60,546 bases of DNA, taken from assembly GCA_946409635.1 (NCBI GenBank), contig CAMJXD010000005.1:1-60546 (forward strand), in the 5' to 3' direction. The notes under the pieces were generated by a model. The model made no database searches. It worked only from the letters and a program-made list of their open reading frames with translations, and had not been told where the DNA came from. Origin of the DNA: an uncultured Prevotellaceae bacterium. GTDB lineage: Bacteria > Bacteroidota > Bacteroidia > Bacteroidales > Muribaculaceae. A program made the position numbers and the translations under genes. This document shows, one piece after another, positions 18,450 to 26,297 of this stretch; positions within the stretch are counted from its first letter, which is position 1; every line of letters begins with the position of its first letter.

Positions 18450-19472
18450 TCAGTTGTTGATTTTCTTTTTCAGGTCCTTGATGTCGCTGTACATCTCGCC
18501 CAGTCGCTTCAGGTAGACCGTCTGTCGCGCAAACTCCATGGCGGGCTGCACAGGGGCGCCCAGCCACTTGCCGCCCGAGCCGATGCTGTTGTCCACACCG
18601 GTCTGAGCTCCGATGCCGTTCTTGTCGCCCACGGTGATGTGTCCGGCAAAGCCCACTTGGCCGCCTACCATGTTGTACTTGCCAATCTTGGTCGAACCGG
18701 CGACGCCCACCTGGGCTGCCATAACGGTGCTCTCGCCAATCTCTACATTGTGGGCAATCTGGATCAGGTTGTCGAGTTTAGCACCCTTCTTGACCACCGT
18801 GGCACCCATGGTCGCGCGGTCGATGGTGGTGTTGGCGCCAATTTCCACATCGTCCTCCAGAATGACGATGCCCACCTGAGAAATCTTCTCGTAGGTGCCG
18901 TCCTGCATGGGAGCGAAGCCGAAGCCGTCACCGCCGATGATTGCTCCGCCCTGCACGATGCAACGATTGCCGATGCGGCAACCGTGGTAGATTTTCACTC
19001 CAGGATAGAGAATGACGTTGTCGCCCAGGGTGACGCCGTCGCCGACATAGACCTGGGGATAAATCTTGACATTGCGGCCAATGGTGACACCCTCGCCGAT
19101 GTAGGCAAACGCGCCGACGTACACATCGTCGGGCAGGGTAGTGCCCTGACCCACATGGACGGGCTGTTCGATGCCGCGCTTCTCGGGACGCTGGCTATTG
19201 ACAAAGTTCAGCAGGTCGGCCAGTGTCTTGTAAGGGTCATCAACGCGAATGAGTGTCGCCTTGACTTCCTGCTCGGGTTCAAAATCCTTGTTGACGAGCA
19301 CAGCCGAGGCTTGGGTAGTGTAGATGTAGTGGGTGTATTTGGGGTTGGCGAGGAAGGTCAGGCAACCAGGTGTCGCCTCCTCGATTTTAGCGTAATTGTT
19401 AATGACGGTATTGGCATCGCCGTCAACCGTACCGTTAACCATTGCTGCAAGTTGTTGTGCAGTAATCTCCAT
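18450..19472 (-). CDS. lpxD: UDP-3-O-(3-hydroxyacyl)glucosamine N-acyltransferase
   Basis: A 340-residue acyltransferase for the third step of lipid A synthesis, adding the N-linked 3-hydroxyacyl chain. The N-terminal ~100 residues are the LpxD uridine-binding domain ([17 protein letters not shown]). A long left-handed beta-helix of hexapeptide repeats runs from about 105 to 295. The catalytic histidine is H241 in [11 protein letters not shown], equivalent to E. coli His239. The C-terminal helix ([19 protein letters not shown]) is typical. It is first in the order lpxD, lpxC-fabZ, lpxA, with a promoter about 64 nt upstream. Confidence 0.96.
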   Translation of the reverse strand: MEITAQQLAAMVNGTVDGDANTVINNYAKIEEATPGCLTFLANPKYTHYIYTTQASAVLVNKDFEPEQEVKATLIRVDDPYKTLADLLNFVNSQRPEKRGIEQPVHVGQGTTLPDDVYVGAFAYIGEGVTIGRNVKIYPQVYVGDGVTLGDNVILYPGVKIYHGCRIGNRCIVQGGAIIGGDGFGFAPMQDGTYEKISQVGIVILEDDVEIGANTTIDRATMGATVVKKGAKLDNLIQIAHNVEIGESTVMAAQVGVAGSTKIGKYNMVGGQVGFAGHITVGDKNGIGAQTGVDNSIGSGGKWLGAPVQPAMEFARQTVYLKRLGEMYSDIKDLKKKINN

Positions 19473-19535
19473 GATGGTAATCTAAATAATGACTAGTCTC
19501 TTATATAATATTGATGATGACAGTGAAATCGGCCG

Positions 19536-19566
19536 CAAAGTTCGCAAAAAAAACACAAAGCCACAA
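19536..19566 (-). promoter_or_regulatory. Promoter of the lpxD operon
   Basis: On the minus strand, TTG (19566-19564) is followed after 20 nt by GAACTTTG (19543-19536), one mismatch from TAnnTTTG. The same variant -7 box with the same kind of spacing occurs before the CvfB-like gene. Confidence 0.55.
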
Positions 19567-19675
19567 CTTTATCGCCCACACATTATGTTAAAGGTGCCAA
19601 AAAGGACAATTAATTGCACTTTTAGCACCTAAAAACCACAGTAAATAAAAGAATAAATTCCTGTACAAGACACCA

Positions 19676-20146
19676 TTATCGGGCACTGCGATTGAGCAGG
19701 GCGTCGACCTTGGCTTCGATGACAGCCCTCTCATTCAGGCCCACCAGGGTCTGGTATTCACCCCTGGGGGTGACAAACATCAGCGTGGGGATGGCTTGAA
19801 TACCGAACTCCTGGGCCAAATCGGGCTTCTCGTCCACATCGATGCGCTCAAAGATGACTTTGCCCTTGTATTGCTCCTCTATCTCGTCCAGCAGGGGAGC
19901 CAGCTGCTTGCATGGGCCGCACCATGTGGCATAGAAATCGATGACCATGGGTTTGGCGGTCATGATGGTGGTCTGCTTGGTCCACTCGTCCTGTCCCTGG
20001 TCGTCGGCTGTGGCTTCGGGTATGGCCCGCTCGGTTGTCTGGACTTCGTCGGCCTGGTCAGCCGTGCTGCTGGCGTTGTCACTGTTGCCACTGTTGCATG
20101 CTGCAAGCAGCAGAGCGGCTGTCATGCACATTACTATTTTCTTCAT
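19676..20146 (-). CDS. Thioredoxin-like lipoprotein
   Basis: A 156-residue lipid-anchored thioredoxin. The signal peptide ends in the lipobox LLAAC (Cys17). A low-complexity Ser/Asp/Glu/Thr linker runs to about 60, then comes a thioredoxin fold with the redox motif WCGPC (C76 and C79). The cis-proline loop QAIPTLMF is present. It should act in the periplasm as a disulfide reductase or isomerase, or as a chaperone, rather than as cytoplasmic TrxA. It lies upstream of lpxD on the same strand, but the ~200-nt gap with a promoter suggests separate transcription. Confidence 0.9.
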   Translation of the reverse strand: MKKIVMCMTAALLLAACNSGNSDNASSTADQADEVQTTERAIPEATADDQGQDEWTKQTTIMTAKPMVIDFYATWCGPCKQLAPLLDEIEEQYKGKVIFERIDVDEKPDLAQEFGIQAIPTLMFVTPRGEYQTLVGLNERAVIEAKVDALLNRSAR

Positions 20147-20149
20147 TTT

Positions 20150-20192
20150 GTTGTCAGTTTTCAGTTGTCATTTTTCAGTTGTCAGTTGACAG
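20150..20192 (+). repeat. Heptamer array, AGTTKTC type, upstream of the thioredoxin lipoprotein gene
   Basis: After a leading GTTGTC come five exact 7-nt units: AGTTTTC, AGTTGTC, ATTTTTC, AGTTGTC, AGTTGAC. The array starts 4 nt upstream of the thioredoxin ATG, so it occupies its ribosome-binding region. GGCATCCGC follows at 20194-20202. Confidence 0.8.
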
Positions 20193-20232
20193 CGGCATCC
20201 GCATTCAACTGAGAACGAATGTATTATTATTT

Positions 20233-20835
20233 TCAGATGAGTTCGCCCTTGCCCTGGCGCGTAATCTCGGGTTCGCCACTCGTGCAGTCAACGACGGTCG
20301 ACGGCATGAGCTGCCCGCGACCGGCATCAATGACAATGTCGACCTGTGACTCAAAGGCCTCGGCCATCAAGCCCGGTTCACAGCGGTAGTCCTCGTCGTC
20401 GCCTGGTACTGATGTTGTGAGAATCGGCCCCTCGAGCGTGCGCACGATGGCCAGCGCGATGTCGTTGTCGGGAATGCGGATGCCCACGGTGCGGCGTCCC
20501 TTGAAGGCCTTGGGCAGCTTGGACAGTGCCGGCAGGATAAACGTGAACGGCCCGGGCAGGTTGGACTTCATCAGCCTGAACAGGGTGTTGTCAAACTTGG
20601 CATACTGTGCCACCTGCGAGATGTCGTCACAGATGATCGACAGGTTGGTCTTGGCCGACTTCATCTCCTTGATGGCACAGATGCGCTCTATGGCTTGGTT
20701 GTTAAGCGCATCACAGCCCAGGGCATAGACCGTGTCGGTGGGATAGATGATCAGTCCGCCCTGCTTGAGCGTCTCGACCACCTGGTCGATGTAGCGCTGG
20801 TTGATGTTGTTTTCAATAATCGGTAGAATTTCCAT
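20233..20835 (-). CDS. Sua5/YciO/YrdC family protein (probable L-threonylcarbamoyladenylate synthase)
   Basis: A 200-residue single-domain YrdC protein. Family features are GGLIIYPTDTVYALGCDA (about 26-43), KEMKSAKTNLSIICDD, LPGPFTFILP and the late GPILTTSVPG. True TsaC/Sua5 makes threonylcarbamoyl-AMP for the t6A37 tRNA modification; the related YciO branch has the same fold and an unclear role. The short length without a Sua5 C-terminal domain, and the wording of the N-terminal motif, resemble YciO as much as TsaC, so I leave the symbol blank. It is encoded just upstream of the thioredoxin lipoprotein gene. Confidence 0.85.
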   Translation of the reverse strand: MEILPIIENNINQRYIDQVVETLKQGGLIIYPTDTVYALGCDALNNQAIERICAIKEMKSAKTNLSIICDDISQVAQYAKFDNTLFRLMKSNLPGPFTFILPALSKLPKAFKGRRTVGIRIPDNDIALAIVRTLEGPILTTSVPGDDEDYRCEPGLMAEAFESQVDIVIDAGRGQLMPSTVVDCTSGEPEITRQGKGELI

Positions 20836-20886
20836 ATTGTTTTCTCACTGTTGTGTTGTGTCTGGAATTGATGTGTCCTGACTGTA

Positions 20887-21561
20887 TCAGTGCAGCGGGT
20901 CATAGATGCCCGTCGTCACATGGGTGGCCTGGGCATACTTGCCCAACAGGGCCGCCATCCACTCGACAGCTTGCTCAAGTGGCATCTCGGGGGCGAAGGC
21001 ATTGATGTTGATTTGAACCCGGGTGGTGAGCAGCGTGAATTTGGTGCGCTCCTCGTCGCTCGTGGGCGTGGCGATGGGGCCACGGGCATCGCGGTAGACC
21101 GGCATGTCCTCGATGTTGAGCAATCCGCGCCCGATGCCGTGATACTCCTCGCCGGCCCTGCCCACGCCCATCGTGAGCCGGTCGCCCTCGATGCAGTCGG
21201 CATCAAGCCCGCTGATGGCATATCCACTCTTAATCGAGACCAGGTTGACGACATCGATCAGTGTGGTCAGTCGGTAGATACCCTTGCCGCTGACGATGCG
21301 GCGGCACAAGGCCTCGCTGGCCACACGGTAGCGGCTGGGGTCCTTGCCCAGCGACCGATAGAGGTGTCGAGTGGCGGCGATAGCCGGGCGCTCATTGATC
21401 TGCAGTAGCTGGTAGCGCTGCTTGACCTCGAGGGCAGCAGCCTCAATTTCGGCCCAGAGCTCGTCGCTTGTGGAACCGTTGACCACATCGGCGCTGATGA
21501 GCCCGATGCGCGCCTGCGGGCAAGCCTGCAGGATGCGAGGATCTATTGTTACTTGTATCAT
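20887..21561 (-). CDS. B3/B4 (phenylalanyl-tRNA synthetase beta-like) domain protein
   Basis: A 224-residue stand-alone protein related to the B3/B4 editing domain of PheT. Typical pieces are YRSLGKDPSRYRVASEALCR (about 68-87), LTTLIDVVNLVSIKSGYAIS and the late GREDW-like position replaced here by TPTSDEERTKF. Such free-standing domains are proposed to hydrolyse mischarged tRNAs or to act on amino-acid derivatives, but none of that is proven for this branch. It is oriented with the YrdC gene (51-nt gap), so a link to tRNA quality control is a reasonable inference. Confidence 0.8.
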   Translation of the reverse strand: MIQVTIDPRILQACPQARIGLISADVVNGSTSDELWAEIEAAALEVKQRYQLLQINERPAIAATRHLYRSLGKDPSRYRVASEALCRRIVSGKGIYRLTTLIDVVNLVSIKSGYAISGLDADCIEGDRLTMGVGRAGEEYHGIGRGLLNIEDMPVYRDARGPIATPTSDEERTKFTLLTTRVQININAFAPEMPLEQAVEWMAALLGKYAQATHVTTGIYDPLH

Positions 21562-21592
21562 TGCCGCATGAAAAATACCTTAAACTGCGCTG

Positions 21593-21600
21593 CAAAGGTA
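21593..21600 (-). promoter_or_regulatory. Promoter -7 box of the B3/4-domain gene
   Basis: On the minus strand, TACCTTTG matches TAnnTTTG, 31 nt before the ATG at 21561. The upstream T-rich stretch has no clear TTG. Confidence 0.55.
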
Positions 21601-21653
21601 CGCATTTTTTCCGTTTTTTTTCATTTTTTCTACACGCGCACAGTAGAAAAAAT

Positions 21654-23924
21654 CTAGCGTGCGGTAGAGAACGAGTAGGGGGAGTCTTGCTTGGCGGTGC
21701 CACGATGGGTGTCGGCCACGTTGCTCATGTCAAACACGATGTCACATCCACGGGTGAGCAGGTTGTGATCCAGATAGTTGTGGCTGTAAGGCTGCCCGTC
21801 GACAGTCATGGCTTGGATATATCGGCCCTGGCCGCGTCGTGTCAAAGTCACGTTATTGCCGTTCTCGAGGTGTAGGGTGACCCGATGCAGATAGGGCGAG
21901 CCGATGACATACTGGTCGCTGCCGGGACACACCGGATAGAACCCCAGGGCCGAGAAGACATACCACGCCGACGTCTGTCCGTTATCCTCGTCACCGCAGT
22001 AGCCATCGGGTGTGGCGCTGTACAACCGGTCCATTACCTCAGTGACCCAGTATTGGGCTTTCCACGGTTGACCGGCGTAGTTATACAGGTAGATCATGTG
22101 CTGGATGGGCTGGTTACCGTGGGCATAGTTGCCCATGTTCATGATCTGCATCTCACGTATCTCGTGGATGGTGAAGCCATAGTAACTGTCGTCAAACACT
22201 GGCGGCACGGCAAACACCGAGTCGAGCATCTGACAGAACATCTGTTTGCCTCCCATCAGGTTGATCAACCCCTGCGGGTCATGAAACACGCTCCAGGTAT
22301 AATGCCAGCTGTTGCCCTCGGTAAAGGCATCGCCCCACTTCAGGGGGCTGAAGGGCGTCTGGAATGTCCCATTGCTCAACCTGCCGCGCATCAACTTGGT
22401 CTCCGGGTCAAACACGTTGCGGTAGTTCATCGCCCGTTCCTTGAACACGGCTATCTCGCTCTCTGGTTTGCCCAGGGCCTTGCCCAGGCGGTAGATGCAC
22501 CAGTCATCGTAGGCATACTCCAGCGTGCGGGCCACGTTCTCGTTGATGCCCGCGTCATAAGGGATATACCCCAGGCGGTTATAGTATTCGTGTCCCAGTC
22601 GTCCCGTGGATTTCACTTGGGGGTGGACGGCGGTAGTGCCATGCACGACAGCCTCCCACAGGGTCTTGATGTCGTAGTCGCGCAGGCCCTTCAGGTAGGC
22701 ATCGGCGACAATCGAGGCGCTGTTGTTGCCCACCATGCAGTCGCGATGTCCGGGGCTGGCCCACTCGGGCAGGAAGCCGCTCTCCTTGTAGGTGTTCACC
22801 AGTCCCTCCTGCATCCAAGCGCCCATCGTAGGATATACCAGGTCAACAAGGGGGAACAGGGCGCGGAACGTGTCCCAGAAGCCCGTGTCGGTAAACATCC
22901 GGCCCGGCAGCACCTGGCCGTTGTAGGGACTGTAGTGGACGGGATTGCCATTGGCGTCAATTTCATAGAAACTGCGGGGAAACAGCACCGCGCGGTACAG
23001 GCACGAGTAGAAGGTGCGCAGGTGGTCGATGTCGTTATCCTCAACCTCAATGCGTCCCAGCACGTCGTTCCAGCGCTGGCGCCCTTTTTCCTTGATGGCC
23101 TCCAGATTATTATTTCCTAGTTCCCTCAGGTTGAGCAGTGGTTGGTCAAGGTTGATAAATGATGAGGCTACGCGGGCATTGATCTGCTCGCCGCGTTGAG
23201 TCTTGAACGTCACGATGGCTCCGGCATGGTTGCATCCGATGCCCTTTTTGCCCTCATGTATGATGCTGTCCTCAACGACTCGATAAGACGAGAACGGTTT
23301 GTCAAACATGATGATAAAGTAGTTCTTGAACCCTTCGGGAACACCGCCACTGTTGCGGGTCGTGTACCCCCACACGGCCTGTTGCTCTGGGTCTATTCTC
23401 ACGACCGACCATTGGTCAAAGGCATCGATCACGACGTTGGCCTGGTCAGTCTCGGGAAAGGTAAACCGCAGGATAGCGGCGCGCTCGGTAGGGGCGACCT
23501 CGGCAGTGATGTCATAGTCAGCGAGATATACCTTATAATAGTAAGGTGTGGCGGTCTCGGCTTTGTGCGAGAACCAGCTGGCACGCTGCTCCTCGTCCCA
23601 CACGGGCTCGCCCACCGTGGGCATCAACGAGAACACGCCATAGTCATTGATCCACGGGCTGGGCTGATGCGTCTGCTTGAAGCCGCGTATCTTGTTGGCT
23701 GTGTAGGTATATTGCCACCCGTCACCGTTCTTGCCCGTCTGCGGCACCCAGCAGTTCATGCCCCACGGCATGGCAATGGCAGGGTAGGTATTACCCGTCG
23801 ATAGTTGGAAACTCGACTGCGTCCCCACCAGCGTGTTCACGTAATCCACCGGTTCAAGGTCGCGGCTGCTCAGGCTCTGCCAAGTCAGCAAGGATGCGAT
23901 GATGATAATGATAGCTCTGTTCAT
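21654..23924 (-). CDS. GH92 alpha-1,2-mannosidase (probable), exported
   Basis: A 756-residue GH92 exo-alpha-mannosidase with an N-terminal signal sequence. Residues recalled as functional in the characterised Bacteroides thetaiotaomicron enzyme BT3990 recur here at a constant offset of +3: W91 (PSPWINDY), E536 as catalytic acid (FTEGNSW), H587-E588 (TIHEIREM) and D645/D647 (CGDEDNGQ) as base residues. The Trp and His-Glu pair mark alpha-1,2-specific members, so removal of alpha-1,2-linked mannose from N-glycans is likely. The BT3990 comparison is from memory, not an alignment. The gene is preceded, with a 9-nt gap, by a second GH92 gene on the same strand. Confidence 0.93.
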   Translation of the reverse strand: MNRAIIIIIASLLTWQSLSSRDLEPVDYVNTLVGTQSSFQLSTGNTYPAIAMPWGMNCWVPQTGKNGDGWQYTYTANKIRGFKQTHQPSPWINDYGVFSLMPTVGEPVWDEEQRASWFSHKAETATPYYYKVYLADYDITAEVAPTERAAILRFTFPETDQANVVIDAFDQWSVVRIDPEQQAVWGYTTRNSGGVPEGFKNYFIIMFDKPFSSYRVVEDSIIHEGKKGIGCNHAGAIVTFKTQRGEQINARVASSFINLDQPLLNLRELGNNNLEAIKEKGRQRWNDVLGRIEVEDNDIDHLRTFYSCLYRAVLFPRSFYEIDANGNPVHYSPYNGQVLPGRMFTDTGFWDTFRALFPLVDLVYPTMGAWMQEGLVNTYKESGFLPEWASPGHRDCMVGNNSASIVADAYLKGLRDYDIKTLWEAVVHGTTAVHPQVKSTGRLGHEYYNRLGYIPYDAGINENVARTLEYAYDDWCIYRLGKALGKPESEIAVFKERAMNYRNVFDPETKLMRGRLSNGTFQTPFSPLKWGDAFTEGNSWHYTWSVFHDPQGLINLMGGKQMFCQMLDSVFAVPPVFDDSYYGFTIHEIREMQIMNMGNYAHGNQPIQHMIYLYNYAGQPWKAQYWVTEVMDRLYSATPDGYCGDEDNGQTSAWYVFSALGFYPVCPGSDQYVIGSPYLHRVTLHLENGNNVTLTRRGQGRYIQAMTVDGQPYSHNYLDHNLLTRGCDIVFDMSNVADTHRGTAKQDSPYSFSTAR

Positions 23925-23933
23925 GATTGTCGA

Positions 23934-26144
23934 TTATGGTCTGTTTTTCTTGCTGGTGCCCCACTTGCTGGGCTTCGGCCCCATGGTGAGGGTAAGGGTG
24001 CCGCCGGCGATAATGTCGCCGTAGTGGATATAACTCTTGTCATAGCGTTTGCCGTTGAGCGTGGCGCTCTGGACGTAGATGTTCTCGTCGCTGTTGTTCA
24101 CGGCCCTGATGGTGAACGTCTTGCCATCACCCACGTTGATGCTGGTCTCATTGAACAATGGAGAGCCGATGATGTACTTGCCGCCAGCGGGCTCGACTTG
24201 ATACAACCCCATGGCCGAGAGGACATACCAGGCCGACATCTGACCCACATCCTCGTTGCCGCTCAGGCCGTCCACGCCGTTGCGGTACTGCTCCCGAAGC
24301 ACTCGACGGATGAGTCGTGCTGCCTTCCAGGGCTGTCCCACATAGTTGTACATGTAGATGATGTGGTGGCTGGGCTCGTTGCCGTGGGCATACTGGCCGA
24401 TGAGGCCGCTCACGTCGGGCGATGCCTCGTCGCCCAGGTCACCCTCGACGATGAACAGCGAGTCGAGTTTCTGGATGAAGGCTTTCTCACCACCGAAGAG
24501 CTTGACCAGCCCGTGCACGTCGTGAGGCACGAGCCAGGTGTATTGCCAGGCATTGCCCTCACAGTAGTCGTCGTTGCGGTGCTTGGTCGACAGCGGGTCA
24601 AACTCGCTGTTGTCGCGGAAGTTGCCCTTCGAGTCCTTGCCGCGCATGAACTTCAACTGCTTGTCGAAATAATGCTCGTAGGACTTGCTGCGGTTCCGAA
24701 AGTAGTTGTAGTTTTCCTCATCGCCAACAAGGTTGGCCACCCGGGCGATGCACCAGTCGGCCAGTGCATATTCCAACCCTCGGGCCACGGTCTCTTTCTC
24801 GGGTTCCAGGTCCCAGGGGATGTAGCCATATTGCTTCAACAGGCCCATCGAGCGCTCGTCGCGCATCGCGCTGGTGACCATCGCCCTGAGCGCCTTTTCC
24901 CGGTCCACGTCAAATCCCTTGAGCACCAGGTCGGCCAGCACGGGGATGGCGGGATTGCCCACCATGCAGTCGGTCTCGTTGCCCATCAGGTGCCACACGG
25001 GCAGCTTACCCTGCTGCTCACAGATGTGCAGGAACGTTTGGGCAATGTCCTGCTGCATGTCGCGGTGGATGAGCGTCATGAGCGGGTGGGCGGCGCGATA
25101 GGTGTCCCACAGCGACAAGGTGGTGTAGTTGGTGAAGTCGCCGTGGTGTACCTGCCCATCGGCCCCACGGTACTGGCCGTTCACGTCACTGAAGACCGAC
25201 GGGGCCACCATCGTGTGGTACATTGCTGTGTAGAACACTGTGCGGTCGTCCTCGTTATCGGTGTCGATATGAATTTTGTCCAGTTCATCGTTCCATGCAC
25301 GAGCAGCATTGGCAGCCACAGCACTGAACAACCAGTCGGGATTCTCGGCTTCAAGGTTCTCGATGGCATTCTCGATGCTCACAGCCGACAGCCCCACCTT
25401 AACCACTAGCGGAGCGACTGGATAGATGTTGGGAGCCGAGATGATGCCCGTGGTGTCGCCATTCAGCTTTTCTAATGTTACTTCTTGCAGGAAATCCATG
25501 ACAAAGAAGACCTTTTGATCTCGTGCCCAACCGAGTGAATGGCGGTACCCTATAATGCGATGAGGTGAGCGTTGCTCCATCATCACTTGTTTGGGTGAGT
25601 CCCACCCGATACCTTGACCCAGGTCGAGCCGAAGCAGCATGGTGTCCTGATCGGCTGTGAACACATAGCGGTGCATCCCCGTGCGCTGGGTCGCGGTGAG
25701 TTCCACATTGACGTATGGCCTGCCGTTATTCCGCAGTGTGATGGAATAATAGCCGGGTTTTACCGTCTCATCGTCATGGCTGAATATCACCTGGCTCTGG
25801 TCACGGCTGGTCACGGGCAGCAACGCGATGTCGCCCAGGTCTCCGATGCCCGTGCCGCTCAGGTGCTGGTGGCCAAAGCCGATGAGTACCGAGTCGCTGT
25901 CATGGTAGCCCGAGCACCAGTCCCAGCCGCGCGTGGGCTCGGTGGAACCTAGCTGTACGTAGCCAAACGGCACATTGGCTCCCAGGAACACATGCCCATG
26001 CCCGCCGGTGCCGATGCGGGGATTGACCCAATTGCTATTGATGACGGGAAGATTTACTGGCCTCAACATGCCACAATGTGCGCTGACAGTGATGCACAGG
26101 CTACACATAACGGCTGTCAGGGATATGAAGAATCTACTTTTCAT
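23934..26144 (-). CDS. GH92 alpha-mannosidase, exported
   Basis: A 736-residue GH92 enzyme with a signal peptide (MKSRFFISLTAVMCSLCITVSA). Family signatures are IGTGGHGHVFLGANVPFG, CEGNAWQYTWLVPHD with the presumed catalytic acid, and GNEDVGQMSAWYVLSAMGLY near the base. Unlike its neighbour it has no PSPW tryptophan and no His-Glu pair; the matching places read HLSGTGIGD and SPDVSGLIGQ. This suggests a different linkage, perhaps alpha-1,3 or alpha-1,4, so the two enzymes may act one after the other on high-mannose glycans. It is the first gene of the pair, with a promoter about 27 nt upstream. Confidence 0.93.
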   Translation of the reverse strand: MKSRFFISLTAVMCSLCITVSAHCGMLRPVNLPVINSNWVNPRIGTGGHGHVFLGANVPFGYVQLGSTEPTRGWDWCSGYHDSDSVLIGFGHQHLSGTGIGDLGDIALLPVTSRDQSQVIFSHDDETVKPGYYSITLRNNGRPYVNVELTATQRTGMHRYVFTADQDTMLLRLDLGQGIGWDSPKQVMMEQRSPHRIIGYRHSLGWARDQKVFFVMDFLQEVTLEKLNGDTTGIISAPNIYPVAPLVVKVGLSAVSIENAIENLEAENPDWLFSAVAANAARAWNDELDKIHIDTDNEDDRTVFYTAMYHTMVAPSVFSDVNGQYRGADGQVHHGDFTNYTTLSLWDTYRAAHPLMTLIHRDMQQDIAQTFLHICEQQGKLPVWHLMGNETDCMVGNPAIPVLADLVLKGFDVDREKALRAMVTSAMRDERSMGLLKQYGYIPWDLEPEKETVARGLEYALADWCIARVANLVGDEENYNYFRNRSKSYEHYFDKQLKFMRGKDSKGNFRDNSEFDPLSTKHRNDDYCEGNAWQYTWLVPHDVHGLVKLFGGEKAFIQKLDSLFIVEGDLGDEASPDVSGLIGQYAHGNEPSHHIIYMYNYVGQPWKAARLIRRVLREQYRNGVDGLSGNEDVGQMSAWYVLSAMGLYQVEPAGGKYIIGSPLFNETSINVGDGKTFTIRAVNNSDENIYVQSATLNGKRYDKSYIHYGDIIAGGTLTLTMGPKPSKWGTSKKNRP

Positions 26145-26170
26145 TATTGGTTTTTGTTGGTTAGTGGTTG

Positions 26171-26178
26171 CAAATATA
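26171..26178 (-). promoter_or_regulatory. Promoter -7 box of the GH92 pair
   Basis: Minus-strand TATATTTG fits TAnnTTTG and lies 26 nt before the GH92 start codon. It is back to back with the S9 peptidase promoter at 26208-26240. Confidence 0.55.
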
Positions 26179-26207
26179 GCGATAAATTGTCAAAAAACAC
26201 GCAACAT

Positions 26208-26240
26208 TTGCCACCTATTGGCAATAAATGATTAAATTTG
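26208..26240 (+). promoter_or_regulatory. Promoter of the S9 peptidase gene
   Basis: TTG at 26208-26210 and TAAATTTG at 26233-26240, with a 22-nt spacer, slightly longer than usual. The leader to the ATG at 26298 is about 57 nt. Confidence 0.55.
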
Positions 26241-26297
26241 CAGGTTGAAACATCTGGAAAACCAATTTAACTATAATACATTAACAGTACAACAATT

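Noticed and set aside
23805-25409. Long plus-strand open frame of 534 codons opposite the GH92 genes.
   Set aside because: It is antisense to two well-supported enzymes and has no recognisable domain; it follows from their codon bias.
21654-26144. Polysaccharide utilisation locus around the GH92 pair.
   Set aside because: No susC-like, susD-like, or hybrid two-component/ECF regulator genes are adjacent.
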